Shown here: positions 35,771 to 44,820 of the stretch, one piece after another | Layout: the number at the start of each line of letters is the position of its first letter | Position numbering within the stretch: position 1 is the first letter of the stretch | Assembly (NCBI RefSeq): GCF_001463905.1 | Contig: NZ_BBWR01000016.1 | Span: 186,001 to 250,000, forward strand | Direction: 5' to 3' | From: Aureimonas frigidaquae | GTDB lineage: Bacteria; Pseudomonadota; Alphaproteobacteria; Rhizobiales; Rhizobiaceae | DNA: 64,000 bases | Position numbers and translations under genes: made by a program | The notes under the pieces: model-generated | The model's input: the letters and a program-made list of their open reading frames with translations, nothing else | Databases searched by the model: none | Told to the model about the DNA's origin: nothing

Positions 35771-36799
35771 ATGACAGCAACCGTGAATATGCGCTTCGAC
35801 GAGATACTGCGTCCTGTCCGCGAGGGGCTCTACTGCCCGGCCGGGGACTTCTTCATCGACCCCGTCGTTCCCGTGCCGCGGGCGCTCGTGACCCATGGCC
35901 ATGCCGACCATGCCCGCCCCGGCCACGGGGCCGTCATGGCGACCCGCCGCACGCTCGACATCATGGCGCTTCGCTACGGGCAGGATTTTACCGGCACACG
36001 CGATCCGGTGGAGTTCGGCACCCCCCGCCGGATCGGCGATGCGACGGTCAGCTTCCACCCGGCCGGCCATGTGCTCGGCTCCGCGCAGATCGCGGTCGAG
36101 GTCGGCGGACGGCGGATCGTCGCCTCGGGCGATTACAAGCGTACGCGCGATGCCACGGCCGAGCCTTTCGAGCCCGTCCCCTGCGACGTCTTCATCACCG
36201 AGGCGACCTTTGGCCTGCCGGTCTTTCGCCATCCGCCCGGCCGCCACGAGATCGCCAAGCTGCTCGCCTCGCTGGAGCAATTTCCGGAGCGGGCCCATGT
36301 GGTGGGGGCCTATGCGCTGGGCAAGGCGCAGCGCGTCATCAGGATGATCCGGGATGAGGGCTATGACGCGCCGATCTTCATCCATGGCGCGCTGACGCGG
36401 CTGTGCGGCTTCTACGAGGAGGAGGGGATCGCGCTCGGGCGCCTGGAGCCGGCGACGCTGGAGCGGGGCGCCAGCCGCAACTTTGCCGGAGCCATCGTGG
36501 TGGGCCCGCCTTCGGCCTTTGCGGATCGCTGGGCGCGGCGCTTCCCCGATCCGCTGGCCTGCTTTGCCAGCGGCTGGATGCAGGTGCGCCAGCGTGCCCG
36601 CCAGCGTGGCGTCGAACTGCCGCTGATCATTTCCGATCATTGCGACTGGGACGAGCTGACGCAGACGATCCGGGAGATCGGGCCCGAAGAGGTCTGGGTG
36701 ACCCACGGGCGCGAGGAAGCGCTCGTGCGATGGTGTGAGCTGGAAGGCATCCGCGCCCGCCCGCTGCATCTGGTGGGCTATGAGGACGAGGGAGAATGA
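35771..36799 (+). CDS. Ligase-associated DNA damage response exonuclease (metallo-beta-lactamase fold)
   Basis: A 342-residue beta-CASP/metallo-beta-lactamase nuclease, related to Artemis and mRNA 3'-end processing factors. The metal motif is VTHGHADHARPG near residue 43, with a second His in FHPAGHVLGS near 95 and an Asp in ASGDYKRT near 116. A C-terminal SDHCDWDEL motif carries further ligands. In other genomes the ATP-dependent DNA ligase gene follows it; here the next gene is a convergent GDSL hydrolase. ATG 35771 is chosen over 35720. Confidence 0.9.
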   Translation: MTATVNMRFDEILRPVREGLYCPAGDFFIDPVVPVPRALVTHGHADHARPGHGAVMATRRTLDIMALRYGQDFTGTRDPVEFGTPRRIGDATVSFHPAGHVLGSAQIAVEVGGRRIVASGDYKRTRDATAEPFEPVPCDVFITEATFGLPVFRHPPGRHEIAKLLASLEQFPERAHVVGAYALGKAQRVIRMIRDEGYDAPIFIHGALTRLCGFYEEEGIALGRLEPATLERGASRNFAGAIVVGPPSAFADRWARRFPDPLACFASGWMQVRQRARQRGVELPLIISDHCDWDELTQTIREIGPEEVWVTHGREEALVRWCELEGIRARPLHLVGYEDEGE

Positions 36800-37557
36800 A
36801 CCGCGCTTCCGGCGCCGTGGCCGGAGGCGAGCTGCAGGGGCGGATGATCGCCCATGACGTAGGACAGGAGATGGCCCGCGCAATAGGCGGCGCCCTCCGC
36901 CGAGGCGTGGAAGCCATCGCGGGAGAAGCCGGCGGGCTCGACCCGCGGCAGGGTGGTGGAGGGGATGGCCCCGCGCTCCAGGCACAGGCGCGTGCCGAGC
37001 CTGCGCACCATCTGCGCCCGCATTTCGAGGACCGCTCCGATGCCGCGCGGCAGCGCAGGCACGCGGCGCATATCGACGGGCGGCGACCAGACGATGCGCG
37101 CATCCGGCCAGCGCGCACGCAGCGCATAGATGAGCCCGCCGAAGCCCTTCTTGAAACGGCGCAGGCTGTGGAAGTTCTTCACATCGTTGGTGCCGACCGA
37201 CAGAAGGATATGGGTATAGGCCTCCCGCGCGATGTTGGGCACGACGTGGTCGCGCAGTTCCGACGACACGGCGCCGTTGGCCCCGACGGCCCGCCAGGCG
37301 ACGGTCAGCCCCGTCACGGCGTGCAGCCGCTCGGCCAGCCGCACGGCTAGGCTGTCATCCATGCGCTCGACACCGACCCCGGCAGCCGAGGAATCGCCTA
37401 CGACCAGGAGCCGGATGCCGGCCGGCGCTTCATCGCGCCCGAAGCACCCGCTCGACGGCCCTTCGGGCGGGCGCATGCGCTCGATACGCCGGCGCAGGCC
37501 GATGCCCTGCCAGACATAGATCGGAAACATCAGCCAGGACAGAAGCGCCTTCGCCAA
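36778..37557 (-). CDS. SGNH/GDSL-type hydrolase
   Basis: A 259-residue esterase-fold protein. Block I is LLVVGDSSAAGVG near residue 52 with the nucleophile Ser, block III is SVGTNDVKNF near 118, and block V DGFHAS near 220 supplies Asp and His. The hydrophobic N-terminus (LLSWLMFPIYVW) suggests membrane attachment or export. The start is TTG 37557 with AGGAG 8 bases upstream. Its 3' end overlaps the convergent exonuclease gene by 22 bases. Substrate unknown. Confidence 0.85.
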   Translation of the reverse strand: MAKALLSWLMFPIYVWQGIGLRRRIERMRPPEGPSSGCFGRDEAPAGIRLLVVGDSSAAGVGVERMDDSLAVRLAERLHAVTGLTVAWRAVGANGAVSSELRDHVVPNIAREAYTHILLSVGTNDVKNFHSLRRFKKGFGGLIYALRARWPDARIVWSPPVDMRRVPALPRGIGAVLEMRAQMVRRLGTRLCLERGAIPSTTLPRVEPAGFSRDGFHASAEGAAYCAGHLLSYVMGDHPPLQLASGHGAGSAVHSPSSS

Positions 37558-37590
37558 GCCTTGGACTCCTGCGAAACGGTGTTTGAACAG

Positions 37591-37649
37591 GACAGCCCGG
37601 CCTGCGCCTTGCCGCCCCGCATCGGGGGGCGCCGCGCATCCGGGCTGTC
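37591..37649. terminator. Long structured hairpin downstream of pgk
   Basis: GACAGCCCGG at 37591-37600 pairs with CCGGGCTGTC at 37640-37649. The 39-base interior contains a second GC-rich stem. It probably ends the gap-pgk transcript before the hydrolase gene. Confidence 0.55.
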
Positions 37650-37703
37650 GTCAGTATAGCGCGCTTCGTGTGGCGCGATCAGTCCAGTTCGGTCAAAAGG
37701 CCG

Positions 37704-38897
37704 TCAGGCCTTCAGCGCCTCGACGCCCGGCAGGGGCTTGCCTTCCATCCATTCCAGGAAGGCGCCGCCGGCCGTGGAGACATAGGTGAACTCGTCCACC
37801 ACGCCGGCATGGTTGAGTGCCGACACCGTATCGCCGCCGCCGGCCACCGAGACGAGATGCGCGCCGCGCGTGCGCGCCGCCGCATGCTTTGCGGCCGCGA
37901 CGGTGGCCGCGTCGAAGGGCCGGAGCTCGAAGGCGCCGAGCGGGCCGTTCCACACGAGGGTGCGGGCCTTGGAGATCCATTCCTTGACCTGGCCGATGCT
38001 GGCCGGCCCGAGGTCCAGGATCATAGCGTCGCTCGGGACGCGGTCCACGGAGACGACCTCGTTCGCGGCATCGGCCTTGAACTCGCGCGCCACGACCGCA
38101 TCGACCGGAAGCAGGATGACGCAGCCGGAGCTTTCGGCCGATTTCAGGATGGACAGGGCCGTGTCGGCCAGGTCGTGCTCGCAGAGCGATTTGCCGACAT
38201 CCTTGCCCAGCGCCGCCAGGAAGGTGTTGGCCATGCCGCCACCGATGACGAGGCAGTTCACCTTGCCGGCCAGGTTGGAGAGAAGGTCGATCTTGGTCGA
38301 GACCTTGGCGCCGCCCACGATGGCGACGACCGGCCGGGACGGATCGCCCAGGCCCTTTTCCAGGGCTTCGAGTTCGGCCTGCATGGCACGGCCGGCATAG
38401 GAGGGGAGGTGGTGGGTGATGCCTTCCGTCGATGCATGCGCCCGGTGGGCGGCCGAGAAGGCATCGTTGACGTAAAGATCGCCCAGGCTGGCGAGACGGG
38501 CGGCAAAGCCGTCGTCGTTCTTTTCCTCTTCCGCATGGAAGCGGGTGTTTTCCAGAAGGAGGACATCGCCATCCGTCATGTTGGCGACGATCCCTTCCGG
38601 CACCGGGCCGACGCAGTCATCGGCAAATCCGACAGGCCGGCCGAGCTTCTGCGCAAGGGCCGCGGCGACCGGTTCCAGCGACTGGGAGGGATCGACCTTG
38701 CCCTTCGGCCGCCCGAAATGGGCCAGCAGGATGACCTTGGCGCCCTTGTCGCACAGTTCCCGGATGGTCGGCAGGACGCGGTCGATGCGGGTCGTATCGC
38801 TGATCGCGCCATCCTGCATGGGGACGTTCAGGTCCACGCGCACCAAAACGCGCTTGCCAGCGGGGTCGACATCGTCAAGCGTCTTGAAAAGCGTCAT
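37704..38897 (-). CDS. pgk: Phosphoglycerate kinase
   Basis: A 397-residue glycolytic/Calvin-type kinase converting 1,3-bisphosphoglycerate and ADP to 3-phosphoglycerate and ATP. Diagnostic parts are [12 protein letters not shown] near residue 15, HFGRPKG near 57, [11 protein letters not shown]-like sequence near 200, and WNGPLGAFE with a GGGDT nucleotide loop near the C-terminus. ATG 38897 is preceded by GGAGG; the longer frame to 39581 is noise over the upstream gene. It follows gap and a glycolipid-binding-like gene on the same strand. Confidence 0.96.
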   Translation of the reverse strand: MTLFKTLDDVDPAGKRVLVRVDLNVPMQDGAISDTTRIDRVLPTIRELCDKGAKVILLAHFGRPKGKVDPSQSLEPVAAALAQKLGRPVGFADDCVGPVPEGIVANMTDGDVLLLENTRFHAEEEKNDDGFAARLASLGDLYVNDAFSAAHRAHASTEGITHHLPSYAGRAMQAELEALEKGLGDPSRPVVAIVGGAKVSTKIDLLSNLAGKVNCLVIGGGMANTFLAALGKDVGKSLCEHDLADTALSILKSAESSGCVILLPVDAVVAREFKADAANEVVSVDRVPSDAMILDLGPASIGQVKEWISKARTLVWNGPLGAFELRPFDAATVAAAKHAAARTRGAHLVSVAGGGDTVSALNHAGVVDEFTYVSTAGGAFLEWMEGKPLPGVEALKA

Positions 38898-38926
38898 TCG
38901 ATCCTCCGAAGGAAGAGGCGGCCCGG

Positions 38927-39496
38927 TCAGACGAGCCGTTTGAAGAGGGTTGGGTAGTCGAGGACGATCCCGTCCGGATCGACCGGCAGATCGGCCGTGA
39001 AGCTGCGATCGGCGGCCTGGTAGCGGTAGAGCTTGCCGGCCACCAGGCTGGTATAGCGCTGACCGTCGACCACCGGCTCGAAACTGTCGAAGGGAATGTA
39101 GACCATGGTCAGATCCGCCGTGCCGTGGTCGGGCACGAGGTTCAGCCGCCGGATCGGCAGGCTGTTCGTCAGGGGCGTGCCGGCCAGATCGACATCGACA
39201 CATCCCGACAGGCCAGGCAGCGGGGAACCCGCGGCATCGGCCCAGTGTCCGTGCCCGTCCGACGTGAGCGCAAGGGCACGGCCGTCCGTCACGGTCAAAC
39301 GCAGGTGGCGCACCCGCCAGCCTGCATCGCAGGCAATGGCGTAGGACACGCCATAGGGTCGGCCACCCCGTGCGCCGATGACGACGCCGCTGAGGTCGAC
39401 CCCGCCATCGGGACGGGGGCGAAGGCTGGCATGTTCCAGCCCGTCCCCGTCGATGGAGCGCCAGCGCATGTCCCGCGCGCGGATGGGCTGAAACAT
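38927..39496 (-). CDS. Putative glycolipid-binding domain protein
   Basis: A 189-residue protein of the PF06475-type putative glycolipid-binding family. It starts [17 protein letters not shown] and contains the family stretches [16 protein letters not shown] and [20 protein letters not shown] near residue 105. The fold is expected to be a cytosolic beta-barrel; no activity is established to my knowledge. It sits between gap and pgk with gaps of 23 and 29 bases, so it is presumably co-transcribed with glycolytic genes, although no metabolic link is apparent. Confidence 0.8.
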   Translation of the reverse strand: MFQPIRARDMRWRSIDGDGLEHASLRPRPDGGVDLSGVVIGARGGRPYGVSYAIACDAGWRVRHLRLTVTDGRALALTSDGHGHWADAAGSPLPGLSGCVDVDLAGTPLTNSLPIRRLNLVPDHGTADLTMVYIPFDSFEPVVDGQRYTSLVAGKLYRYQAADRSFTADLPVDPDGIVLDYPTLFKRLV

Positions 39497-39519
39497 TGCG
39501 CCGGCTCCCGCCCGAACCG

Positions 39520-40536
39520 TCAGGCCGCCTTGGCGAGGGCGATCGCCGTATCGGACATGCGGTTGGAGAAGCCCCACTCATTGTCGTACCAGGACAGGAT
39601 GCGCACCAGCGTGCCGTCCATCACCTTGGTCTGGTCCATGTGGAAGACCGAGGAATGCGGATCGTGGTTGAAGTCGTGGCTGACATTGGGCTGGTCGGTG
39701 TAGCCCAGAATGCCCTTGAGCGGGCCGTCCGCGGCGGCGCGGATGGCGGCCTGGACCTCTTCCACCGTGGTGGTGCGCTTGGCCAGGAACTTGAAATCCA
39801 CGACCGAGACGTTCGGCGTCGGCACGCGGATGGCGACGCCGTCCAGACGGCCCTTCAGCTCGGGCAGGACGAGTGAGACGGCCTTGGCCGCGCCAGTCGA
39901 GGTGGGGATCATGGACAAGGCCGCCGCGCGGGCGCGGTAGAGATCCTTGTGCATGGTGTCGAGCGTCGGCTGGTCGCCGGTATAGGAATGGATCGTCGTC
40001 ATGAAGCCCTTGTCGATGCCGATGGCATCGTTCAGGACCTTGGCGACGGGCGCCAGGCAGTTGGTCGTGCAGGAAGCGTTCGAGACGATCGTGTCGCCCG
40101 CCGTCAGCGTGTGGTGATTGACGCCGTAGACGATGGTCTTTTCAGCACCGGTCTTGCCCGACAGCGGCCCGGAGATGAGCACCTTGGCGGCCCCGGCCTC
40201 CAGATGGGCGGAGGCCTTCTCGGGATCGGTGAAGATGCCGGTGCATTCCATCGCCACGTCGATGCCGAGTTCCTTCCAGGGAAGGTTCCGGGGATCACGC
40301 TCGGCGGTCACGCGGATGGGGCCGGTTCCGACGTCGATCGTATTGCCGTCGACCGTCACCGTGCCGGGGAAACGGCCATGAACGGAATCGAAGCGGATCA
40401 GGTGTGCATTGGTTTCCACGGGGCCGAGATCGTTGATGCCGACGACTTCGATATCCGTCCGGCCCGATTCGACGATCGCCCGAAGCACATTGCGGCCGAT
40501 GCGGCCAAATCCGTTGATGGCGACGCGAATTGCCAT
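39520..40536 (-). CDS. gap: Glyceraldehyde-3-phosphate dehydrogenase, type I
   Basis: A 338-residue homotetrameric enzyme oxidising glyceraldehyde-3-phosphate with NAD(P) and phosphate. The Rossmann start is [16 protein letters not shown], the catalytic Cys is in [15 protein letters not shown] near residue 153, and [12 protein letters not shown] closes the active site. AAGGAGG precedes ATG 40536. It leads the gap, glycolipid-binding, pgk operon. A transketolase gene often precedes gap in Rhizobiales but is absent here. Confidence 0.97.
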   Translation of the reverse strand: MAIRVAINGFGRIGRNVLRAIVESGRTDIEVVGINDLGPVETNAHLIRFDSVHGRFPGTVTVDGNTIDVGTGPIRVTAERDPRNLPWKELGIDVAMECTGIFTDPEKASAHLEAGAAKVLISGPLSGKTGAEKTIVYGVNHHTLTAGDTIVSNASCTTNCLAPVAKVLNDAIGIDKGFMTTIHSYTGDQPTLDTMHKDLYRARAAALSMIPTSTGAAKAVSLVLPELKGRLDGVAIRVPTPNVSVVDFKFLAKRTTTVEEVQAAIRAAADGPLKGILGYTDQPNVSHDFNHDPHSSVFHMDQTKVMDGTLVRILSWYDNEWGFSNRMSDTAIALAKAA

Positions 40537-40909
40537 TTGCTGTCCTCCTTGGAACCTGCCCAAAACCCATCGATAGCTCTTCGGGCGCGTTCGGACCGCC
40601 CGTGGGCCGTTGCTTCTTAGAGCATCGTTGGGCCGGGAGGGAACCGAAATCGCGGCCATTTTGCAGGTGACGGCGGAAATTTTTCGCGGCGCGGCATATT
40701 CAACCGATTCGGAGCTTGCAGGAGCGAAGGCCGCCTTATCCTTGCCCTTTGCCGCCGCTAGGGCGGCCCGGCCCACGGGGGTGGCGGGGCCAATACGCCG
40801 GTGCGCTTCTCAAGTCCGCCGCCGTGCTCTACAAATCTGCGGATCGGACTTCCGCCAGGCATTACGGAACCCGCCGCATGGCGGGCATGATTGAGGGTCG
40901 TTGACGCGC
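40537..40909. other. Divergent intergenic region between gap and the DUF4164 gene
   Basis: About 370 bases without a convincing gene on either strand. It must hold the promoters of the gap operon (minus) and of the DUF4164-zapA pair (plus), but I find no confident -35/-10 pair. No transketolase remnant is recognisable. Confidence 0.5.
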
Positions 40910-41188
40910 ATGGAGGAACAGAAAACGCTCGCGGGCGCCTCGGCCAGGCTCCAGCGCGCCCTCGAGCGGCTGGAACAGGTCAGCGACCGGCTGTCCGACA
41001 AAAGCGCCTCCGTGACCGTGGACGAGGAAATTCAGCGCATGACCGCCGATCGGGGGCGGCTGGCGGGGGAGCTCGATGCCTGCATGCTGAAGGCTGGACG
41101 TCTGGAAGAGGCGAACCGCGAGGTTTCCCGCCGTCTCGTCGCCGCCATGGAGGCGATCCGCCAGGTGATGGAACAGCGCCGGGGCTGA
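40910..41188 (+). CDS. DUF4164 small coiled-coil protein
   Basis: A 92-residue helical protein with regular Leu/Arg/Glu spacing, predicted to be one long coiled coil (residues about 8-85). It matches DUF4164, the small protein encoded directly ahead of zapA in Rhizobiales. A helper role for the division protein ZapA is a reasonable guess from conserved linkage. ATG 40910 is preferred to TTG 40901. It is 36 bases ahead of zapA. Confidence 0.78.
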   Translation: MEEQKTLAGASARLQRALERLEQVSDRLSDKSASVTVDEEIQRMTADRGRLAGELDACMLKAGRLEEANREVSRRLVAAMEAIRQVMEQRRG

Positions 41189-41224
41189 TAGCGGCATTGC
41201 GCAACAGGCAGTCGGGGGACGAAC

Positions 41225-41584
41225 ATGCCGCAGATCGTGGTCACAATCGACGGTAAGGCCTATCGCATGGCCTGCGCCGAGGGCGAAGAAGAACATTTGC
41301 TCGCGCTGGGCGCGGACCTGGACGAACGGGTGGCCACGCTGCGGCAGAGCTTCGGAGAGATCGGCGACCAGCGCCTGACGGTGATGGCGGCCATCATGAC
41401 GATGGACGAACTCAGCGAGACGCGCCAGCGTGTCGGCGCGCTGGAGCGCAAGGTGGCCGAGCTGCAGGGCGGCCAGGACCAGGTCCGCAATGGACGCGAA
41501 GTGCTGATCGAGACGATGAACGGCGTTTCGGAGGCAATCGAGAAGGTGGCGCTGAAGCTGGAACGCTTTGCCGAGCGCCCGTGA
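41225..41584 (+). CDS. zapA: Cell division protein ZapA
   Basis: A 119-residue ZapA homologue that bundles FtsZ filaments at the division site. The N-terminal VVTIDGKAYRMACAEGEEEH and the following ALGADLDERVATLR are the family globular domain; the C-terminal half is a coiled coil. It follows DUF4164 and precedes 6S RNA and the folate cyclo-ligase gene, the same order as in many proteobacteria. Confidence 0.92.
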   Translation: MPQIVVTIDGKAYRMACAEGEEEHLLALGADLDERVATLRQSFGEIGDQRLTVMAAIMTMDELSETRQRVGALERKVAELQGGQDQVRNGREVLIETMNGVSEAIEKVALKLERFAERP

Positions 41585-41675
41585 GCGAAATTCACCCGGC
41601 CGACCCACTGGCGCTCACCGCAGCCGAGGACTATATCTGATGGCGGCAGGCTGCGCGGTCCGACAGGGATAACAT

Positions 41676-41832
41676 TTCCTCGGGGCCTTAGTCATTCCGA
41701 AGGGAGCTGTCCCTGTTCTGGTCCGTGGACCGGAGTATACGGTGCCCACCTACTCTGTAGGTTCCCGGGATCGACTTTCTCATCGGCCGAGGTGGCTTGC
41801 CACTCCTCATCCCGTCGCGCGGCGACAGAGCG
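41676..41832 (+). ncRNA. ssrS: 6S RNA
   Basis: The interval between zapA and the 5-formyltetrahydrofolate cyclo-ligase gene holds the conserved alphaproteobacterial 6S RNA. CCTCGGGGCC at 41678-41687 pairs with GGCCGAGG at 41785-41792 to close the molecule. The inner part contains GGTCCGTGGACC and the bulge-flanking CCCACCTACT and TAGGTTCCCGGG segments. 6S RNA mimics an open promoter and binds sigma-70 RNA polymerase. The 3' end is uncertain; small stems at 41792-41803 and 41813-41826 follow the closing helix. Confidence 0.82.
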
Positions 41833-41854
41833 TTCCGCACAGACAACCCCCGCG

Positions 41855-42457
41855 ATGACCCGTTCCGACCCATCCCCCGCACTCGCAGAAGCCAAGGCGC
41901 TCATACGCCGGCAGGCACTGGCGCGCCGCGACGCGCTGCCGCCGCACTGGCGGGCCGAGGCGTCTTTTACCATCGCAGCCGCGATTGCAGAACTGCCGCT
42001 GCAGGTCGGGCGCGGTGCCGCCTTCGACACGGTCGGCGGCTACCTCCCGATCCGCTCGGAGGCCGATCCAGGGCAGGCGATGGCGAGATTGCGGGCGCGG
42101 GGCGCAAAGATCGCCGTTCCGGCGATCGTGGGGGGTGAACTCCTGTTCCGGGCGCTGCCGGCCGGTGAGGGTGCCCTGGAAGCACAGGGCTTCGGCACCG
42201 TCGCGCCGGGGCCGGAGGCGCCGGAACTGCACCCACAGATTCTCATCGTGCCGCTGGCGGCGTTCGACGCCAAGGGCGGGCGCTGCGGCTACGGGCGCGG
42301 CTTCTACGACCGCGCCATCGCCCGCCTGTCCGGCCGCCATCGGCTCGTCACCATCGGAATGGCCTTCGAGGCGCAGCGCGTCGACGCCGTGCCCATGGAG
42401 CCGCACGACCGGCCGCTCGACATGATCGTTACGGAAAGCGCAATATACCGCCGGTAG
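41855..42457 (+). CDS. 5-formyltetrahydrofolate cyclo-ligase
   Basis: A 200-residue ATP-dependent enzyme converting 5-formyl-THF to 5,10-methenyl-THF. The conserved C-terminal signature GGRCGYGRGFYDRAIA lies near residue 145, and the N-terminal KALIRRQALARRDAL is the usual start. ATG 41855 is chosen; the frame opens at 41792 inside the 6S RNA. The linkage to ssrS is the same as for ygfA in enteric bacteria. Its 3' end overlaps the convergent CAP-domain gene by 29 bases. Confidence 0.92.
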   Translation: MTRSDPSPALAEAKALIRRQALARRDALPPHWRAEASFTIAAAIAELPLQVGRGAAFDTVGGYLPIRSEADPGQAMARLRARGAKIAVPAIVGGELLFRALPAGEGALEAQGFGTVAPGPEAPELHPQILIVPLAAFDAKGGRCGYGRGFYDRAIARLSGRHRLVTIGMAFEAQRVDAVPMEPHDRPLDMIVTESAIYRR

Positions 42458-43025
42458 CCAGGACCCGGCCGCGAAACACCGTTCCCTGGCCGGAGGCAGC
42501 CCGCGGCGCGGCGAAGACCTGCGCCCAGTAATTGCGCCCGCCCGTTGCGGAGCGGGCACCGGCAAAGCCGATTTCCGTAATATTGGGGTTCAACAGATTG
42601 CGCCGGTGGCCTGGCGAGCCGATCCAGCCCTGCATGGCCGCTTCGAAGGTCGCATAGCCGCGCCCGATATTCTCGGCGGTCGTGGACCAGGCATAGCCGG
42701 CATCCGTCACGCGCCCGGTCAGCCGGCCACCCGCGGCATGATCCAGCCTGTCGGAGGCAGCCATGGCGGCCGCCTGGACCCGGGCCGCCTGCATCAGCCG
42801 CCCGTCGATCCGCAGCGGCGGCAAACCGTTGCGTGCCCGAAAGGCATTGACGCTGCGCAGCGCCGCCGAATCATCGAGCGGCAGCGGGACGGTCGGGCCC
42901 GATGGCGCCACGCTGGTGCAACCGGCAAGAAGCGCTGTGGCGCCGATGGCGGCGGTTCCGGCCAGGAAGGCGCGGCGGCTTGGGGATGACCCGTCGGTTC
43001 GGCGGGTTCGCTCTGTTCCATCCAT
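42429..43025 (-). CDS. CAP-domain (SCP/PR-1-like) lipoprotein
   Basis: A 198-residue exported protein. The signal SPSRRAFLAGTAAIGATALLAGC has both a twin-arginine-like start and a lipobox. The CAP domain follows, with VNAFRARNGLPPL near residue 62, SDRLDHAAGG near 92 and the family His/Glu region TTAENIGRGY near 115, then GWIGSPGHRRNLLNP. Bacterial CAP proteins are of unclear role, often envelope-associated. It is divergent from the YmdB-like gene. Confidence 0.88.
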   Translation of the reverse strand: MDGTERTRRTDGSSPSRRAFLAGTAAIGATALLAGCTSVAPSGPTVPLPLDDSAALRSVNAFRARNGLPPLRIDGRLMQAARVQAAAMAASDRLDHAAGGRLTGRVTDAGYAWSTTAENIGRGYATFEAAMQGWIGSPGHRRNLLNPNITEIGFAGARSATGGRNYWAQVFAAPRAASGQGTVFRGRVLATGGILRFP

Positions 43026-43111
43026 GGCAATCTCTCTATCTGACGGGAAAGGTGTGAAATGACGGATGCGCCACGACGGCCTGACGGTCCCGGGGCGAGG
43101 AGGCAGGAAAG

Positions 43112-43933
43112 ATGCGGTTTCTCTTTCTGGGCGATATGGTCGGGCGCAGCGGAAGGACAATCGTCCTGGAGCGTCTTCCCGGCCTGATCGCGGATTGGAA
43201 GCTCGATTTCGTCGTCGTCAATGGCGAGAATGCGGCCGGTGGCTTCGGCGTCACCGAAGACATATTGGAGGCGACGCTCGAGGCGGGCGCCGACGTGATG
43301 ACGACGGGCAACCACGTCTGGGACCAGCGCGAGGCCTTGAGCTTCGCCGAACGGCACGATGCCTTCCTGCGGCCGGCCAACTATCCGCGCGGCACGCCGG
43401 GGCGCGGCGTCGGGCTGTTCGTGGCGCGCAACGGGGCGCGTGTGCTGGTGGCCAACATCATGGGCCGGGCCTTCATGTCGCCGGATCTGGACGATCCCTT
43501 CCGCTGCGCGGCCGACATCGTGGAATCGAGCCCGCTGCGCGAGCAGGCCGATGCGGTCATCATCGATTTCCACGCCGAGGCCACGAGCGAGAAGCAGGCC
43601 ATGGGCCATTTCCTCGACGGGCGGGTCAGCGTTGTGGTGGGAACGCACACCCATGTCCCGACGGCCGACGTGCAGATCCTGGCGCATGGCACGGCCTATC
43701 AGAGCGATGCCGGAATGTGCGGCGATTATGATTCCTCCCTCGGCATGGACAAGGAGGAGCCGCTGAACCGGTTCCTGACGAAGGTGCCGCGCGGCCGCTT
43801 CGAGGCCGCGTCCGGGCCTGCCACCCTGTGCGGGCTGGCGGTGGAGATCAGCGAGCGGACGGGCCTGGCCGAAAAGGTCGCCCCCGTGCGGCTGGGCGCG
43901 CGGCTGCAGGAAAGCACGCCGGATTTCTGGTAG
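43112..43933 (+). CDS. TIGR00282/YmdB-family metallophosphoesterase
   Basis: A 273-residue cytoplasmic phosphoesterase. Metal ligands are visible in FLGDMVGRSG near residue 6, VNGENAAGGFG near 38, TTGNHVWDQRE near 65, and VVGTHTHVPTAD near 175. Bacillus YmdB hydrolyses 2',3'-cyclic nucleotides and affects biofilm formation; the role here is inferred only from family. GAGGAGG lies ahead of the ATG. It precedes yebC by 114 bases. Confidence 0.9.
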   Translation: MRFLFLGDMVGRSGRTIVLERLPGLIADWKLDFVVVNGENAAGGFGVTEDILEATLEAGADVMTTGNHVWDQREALSFAERHDAFLRPANYPRGTPGRGVGLFVARNGARVLVANIMGRAFMSPDLDDPFRCAADIVESSPLREQADAVIIDFHAEATSEKQAMGHFLDGRVSVVVGTHTHVPTADVQILAHGTAYQSDAGMCGDYDSSLGMDKEEPLNRFLTKVPRGRFEAASGPATLCGLAVEISERTGLAEKVAPVRLGARLQESTPDFW

Positions 43934-44047
43934 GCGGGGCCAACTTTACGCGGCCTGTGCAATTTTTTATACCTGCGAACCATAACCGATTGCGTAAAGC
44001 GCCGCGCAGCACCGCTGCGCCGCGCAGGACAACAGAACAGGTGCCCG

Positions 44048-44797
44048 ATGGCCGGCCATTCACAATTCAAGAACATCATGCATCGCAAGGGGCGGCAGGA
44101 TGCCGTCCGCTCCAAGATGTTCTCCAAGCTTGCGCGTGAGATCACCGTGGCCGCCAAGGCCGGCCTGCCGGACCCGGACATGAACCCCCGTCTGCGCCTG
44201 GCGATCAACAACGCCAAGGCGCAATCCATGCCCAAGGACAATATCGAGCGCGCCATCAAGAAGGCCGCAGGCGGCGAGGGCGATAATTACGAGACCGTCC
44301 GCTACGAAGGCTACGGCCCCGGGGGTGTCGCCGTGATCGTCGAGGCGCTGACCGACAACCGCAACCGCACGGCGGCCAATGTCCGCTCCTACTTCACCAA
44401 GTCCGGTGGCGCGCTCGGCGAAACGGGCTCCGTCGGCTTCATGTTCGACCGCGTGGGCGAAATTCTCTACCCGGCCAAGGCGGGCGATGCCGATACGGTG
44501 ATGGAGGCGGCGATCGAGGCCGGCGCCGACGACGTGCAGTCCGACGAGGACGGGCACCGCATCATCACCGCCTTCGAGGATATCGGAGAGGTGGCCGCCG
44601 CACTGGAGAAGACGCTGGGCGAGGCGGAAAGCGTCAAGGCCATCTGGCGGCCGCAGACCGGCGCGCCGGTCGACGAGGAAAAGGCCCAGTCCGTGCTGCG
44701 GCTGATCGCCAATCTGGATGATGATGACGACGTGCAGAACGTCTATGCCAATTTCGAGGTGGACGACGAGGTCATGGCGCGCCTGTCGGCCGCCTGA
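44048..44797 (+). CDS. YebC/PmpR-family DNA-binding regulator
   Basis: A 249-residue protein of the YebC/TACO1 family, recognised by [19 protein letters not shown] at the start, [13 protein letters not shown] and [14 protein letters not shown] near residue 90. Members act as transcription regulators or as translation factors for proline-rich stretches. In many proteobacteria yebC lies just before ruvC, as here, although a divergent serine-hydrolase gene has been inserted between them. Confidence 0.94.
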   Translation: MAGHSQFKNIMHRKGRQDAVRSKMFSKLAREITVAAKAGLPDPDMNPRLRLAINNAKAQSMPKDNIERAIKKAAGGEGDNYETVRYEGYGPGGVAVIVEALTDNRNRTAANVRSYFTKSGGALGETGSVGFMFDRVGEILYPAKAGDADTVMEAAIEAGADDVQSDEDGHRIITAFEDIGEVAAALEKTLGEAESVKAIWRPQTGAPVDEEKAQSVLRLIANLDDDDDVQNVYANFEVDDEVMARLSAA

Positions 44798-44820
44798 CCG
44801 CAAGACGCTTCCCGAGCCGC

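Noticed and set aside
38898-39581. Long N-terminal extension of pgk
   Set aside because: Overlaps the glycolipid-binding-like gene in another frame; ATG 38897 has an excellent ribosome site and the family start.
41792-41854. 21-residue N-terminal extension of the folate cyclo-ligase
   Set aside because: Lies inside the 6S RNA and is not conserved-looking; ATG 41855 fits the family.
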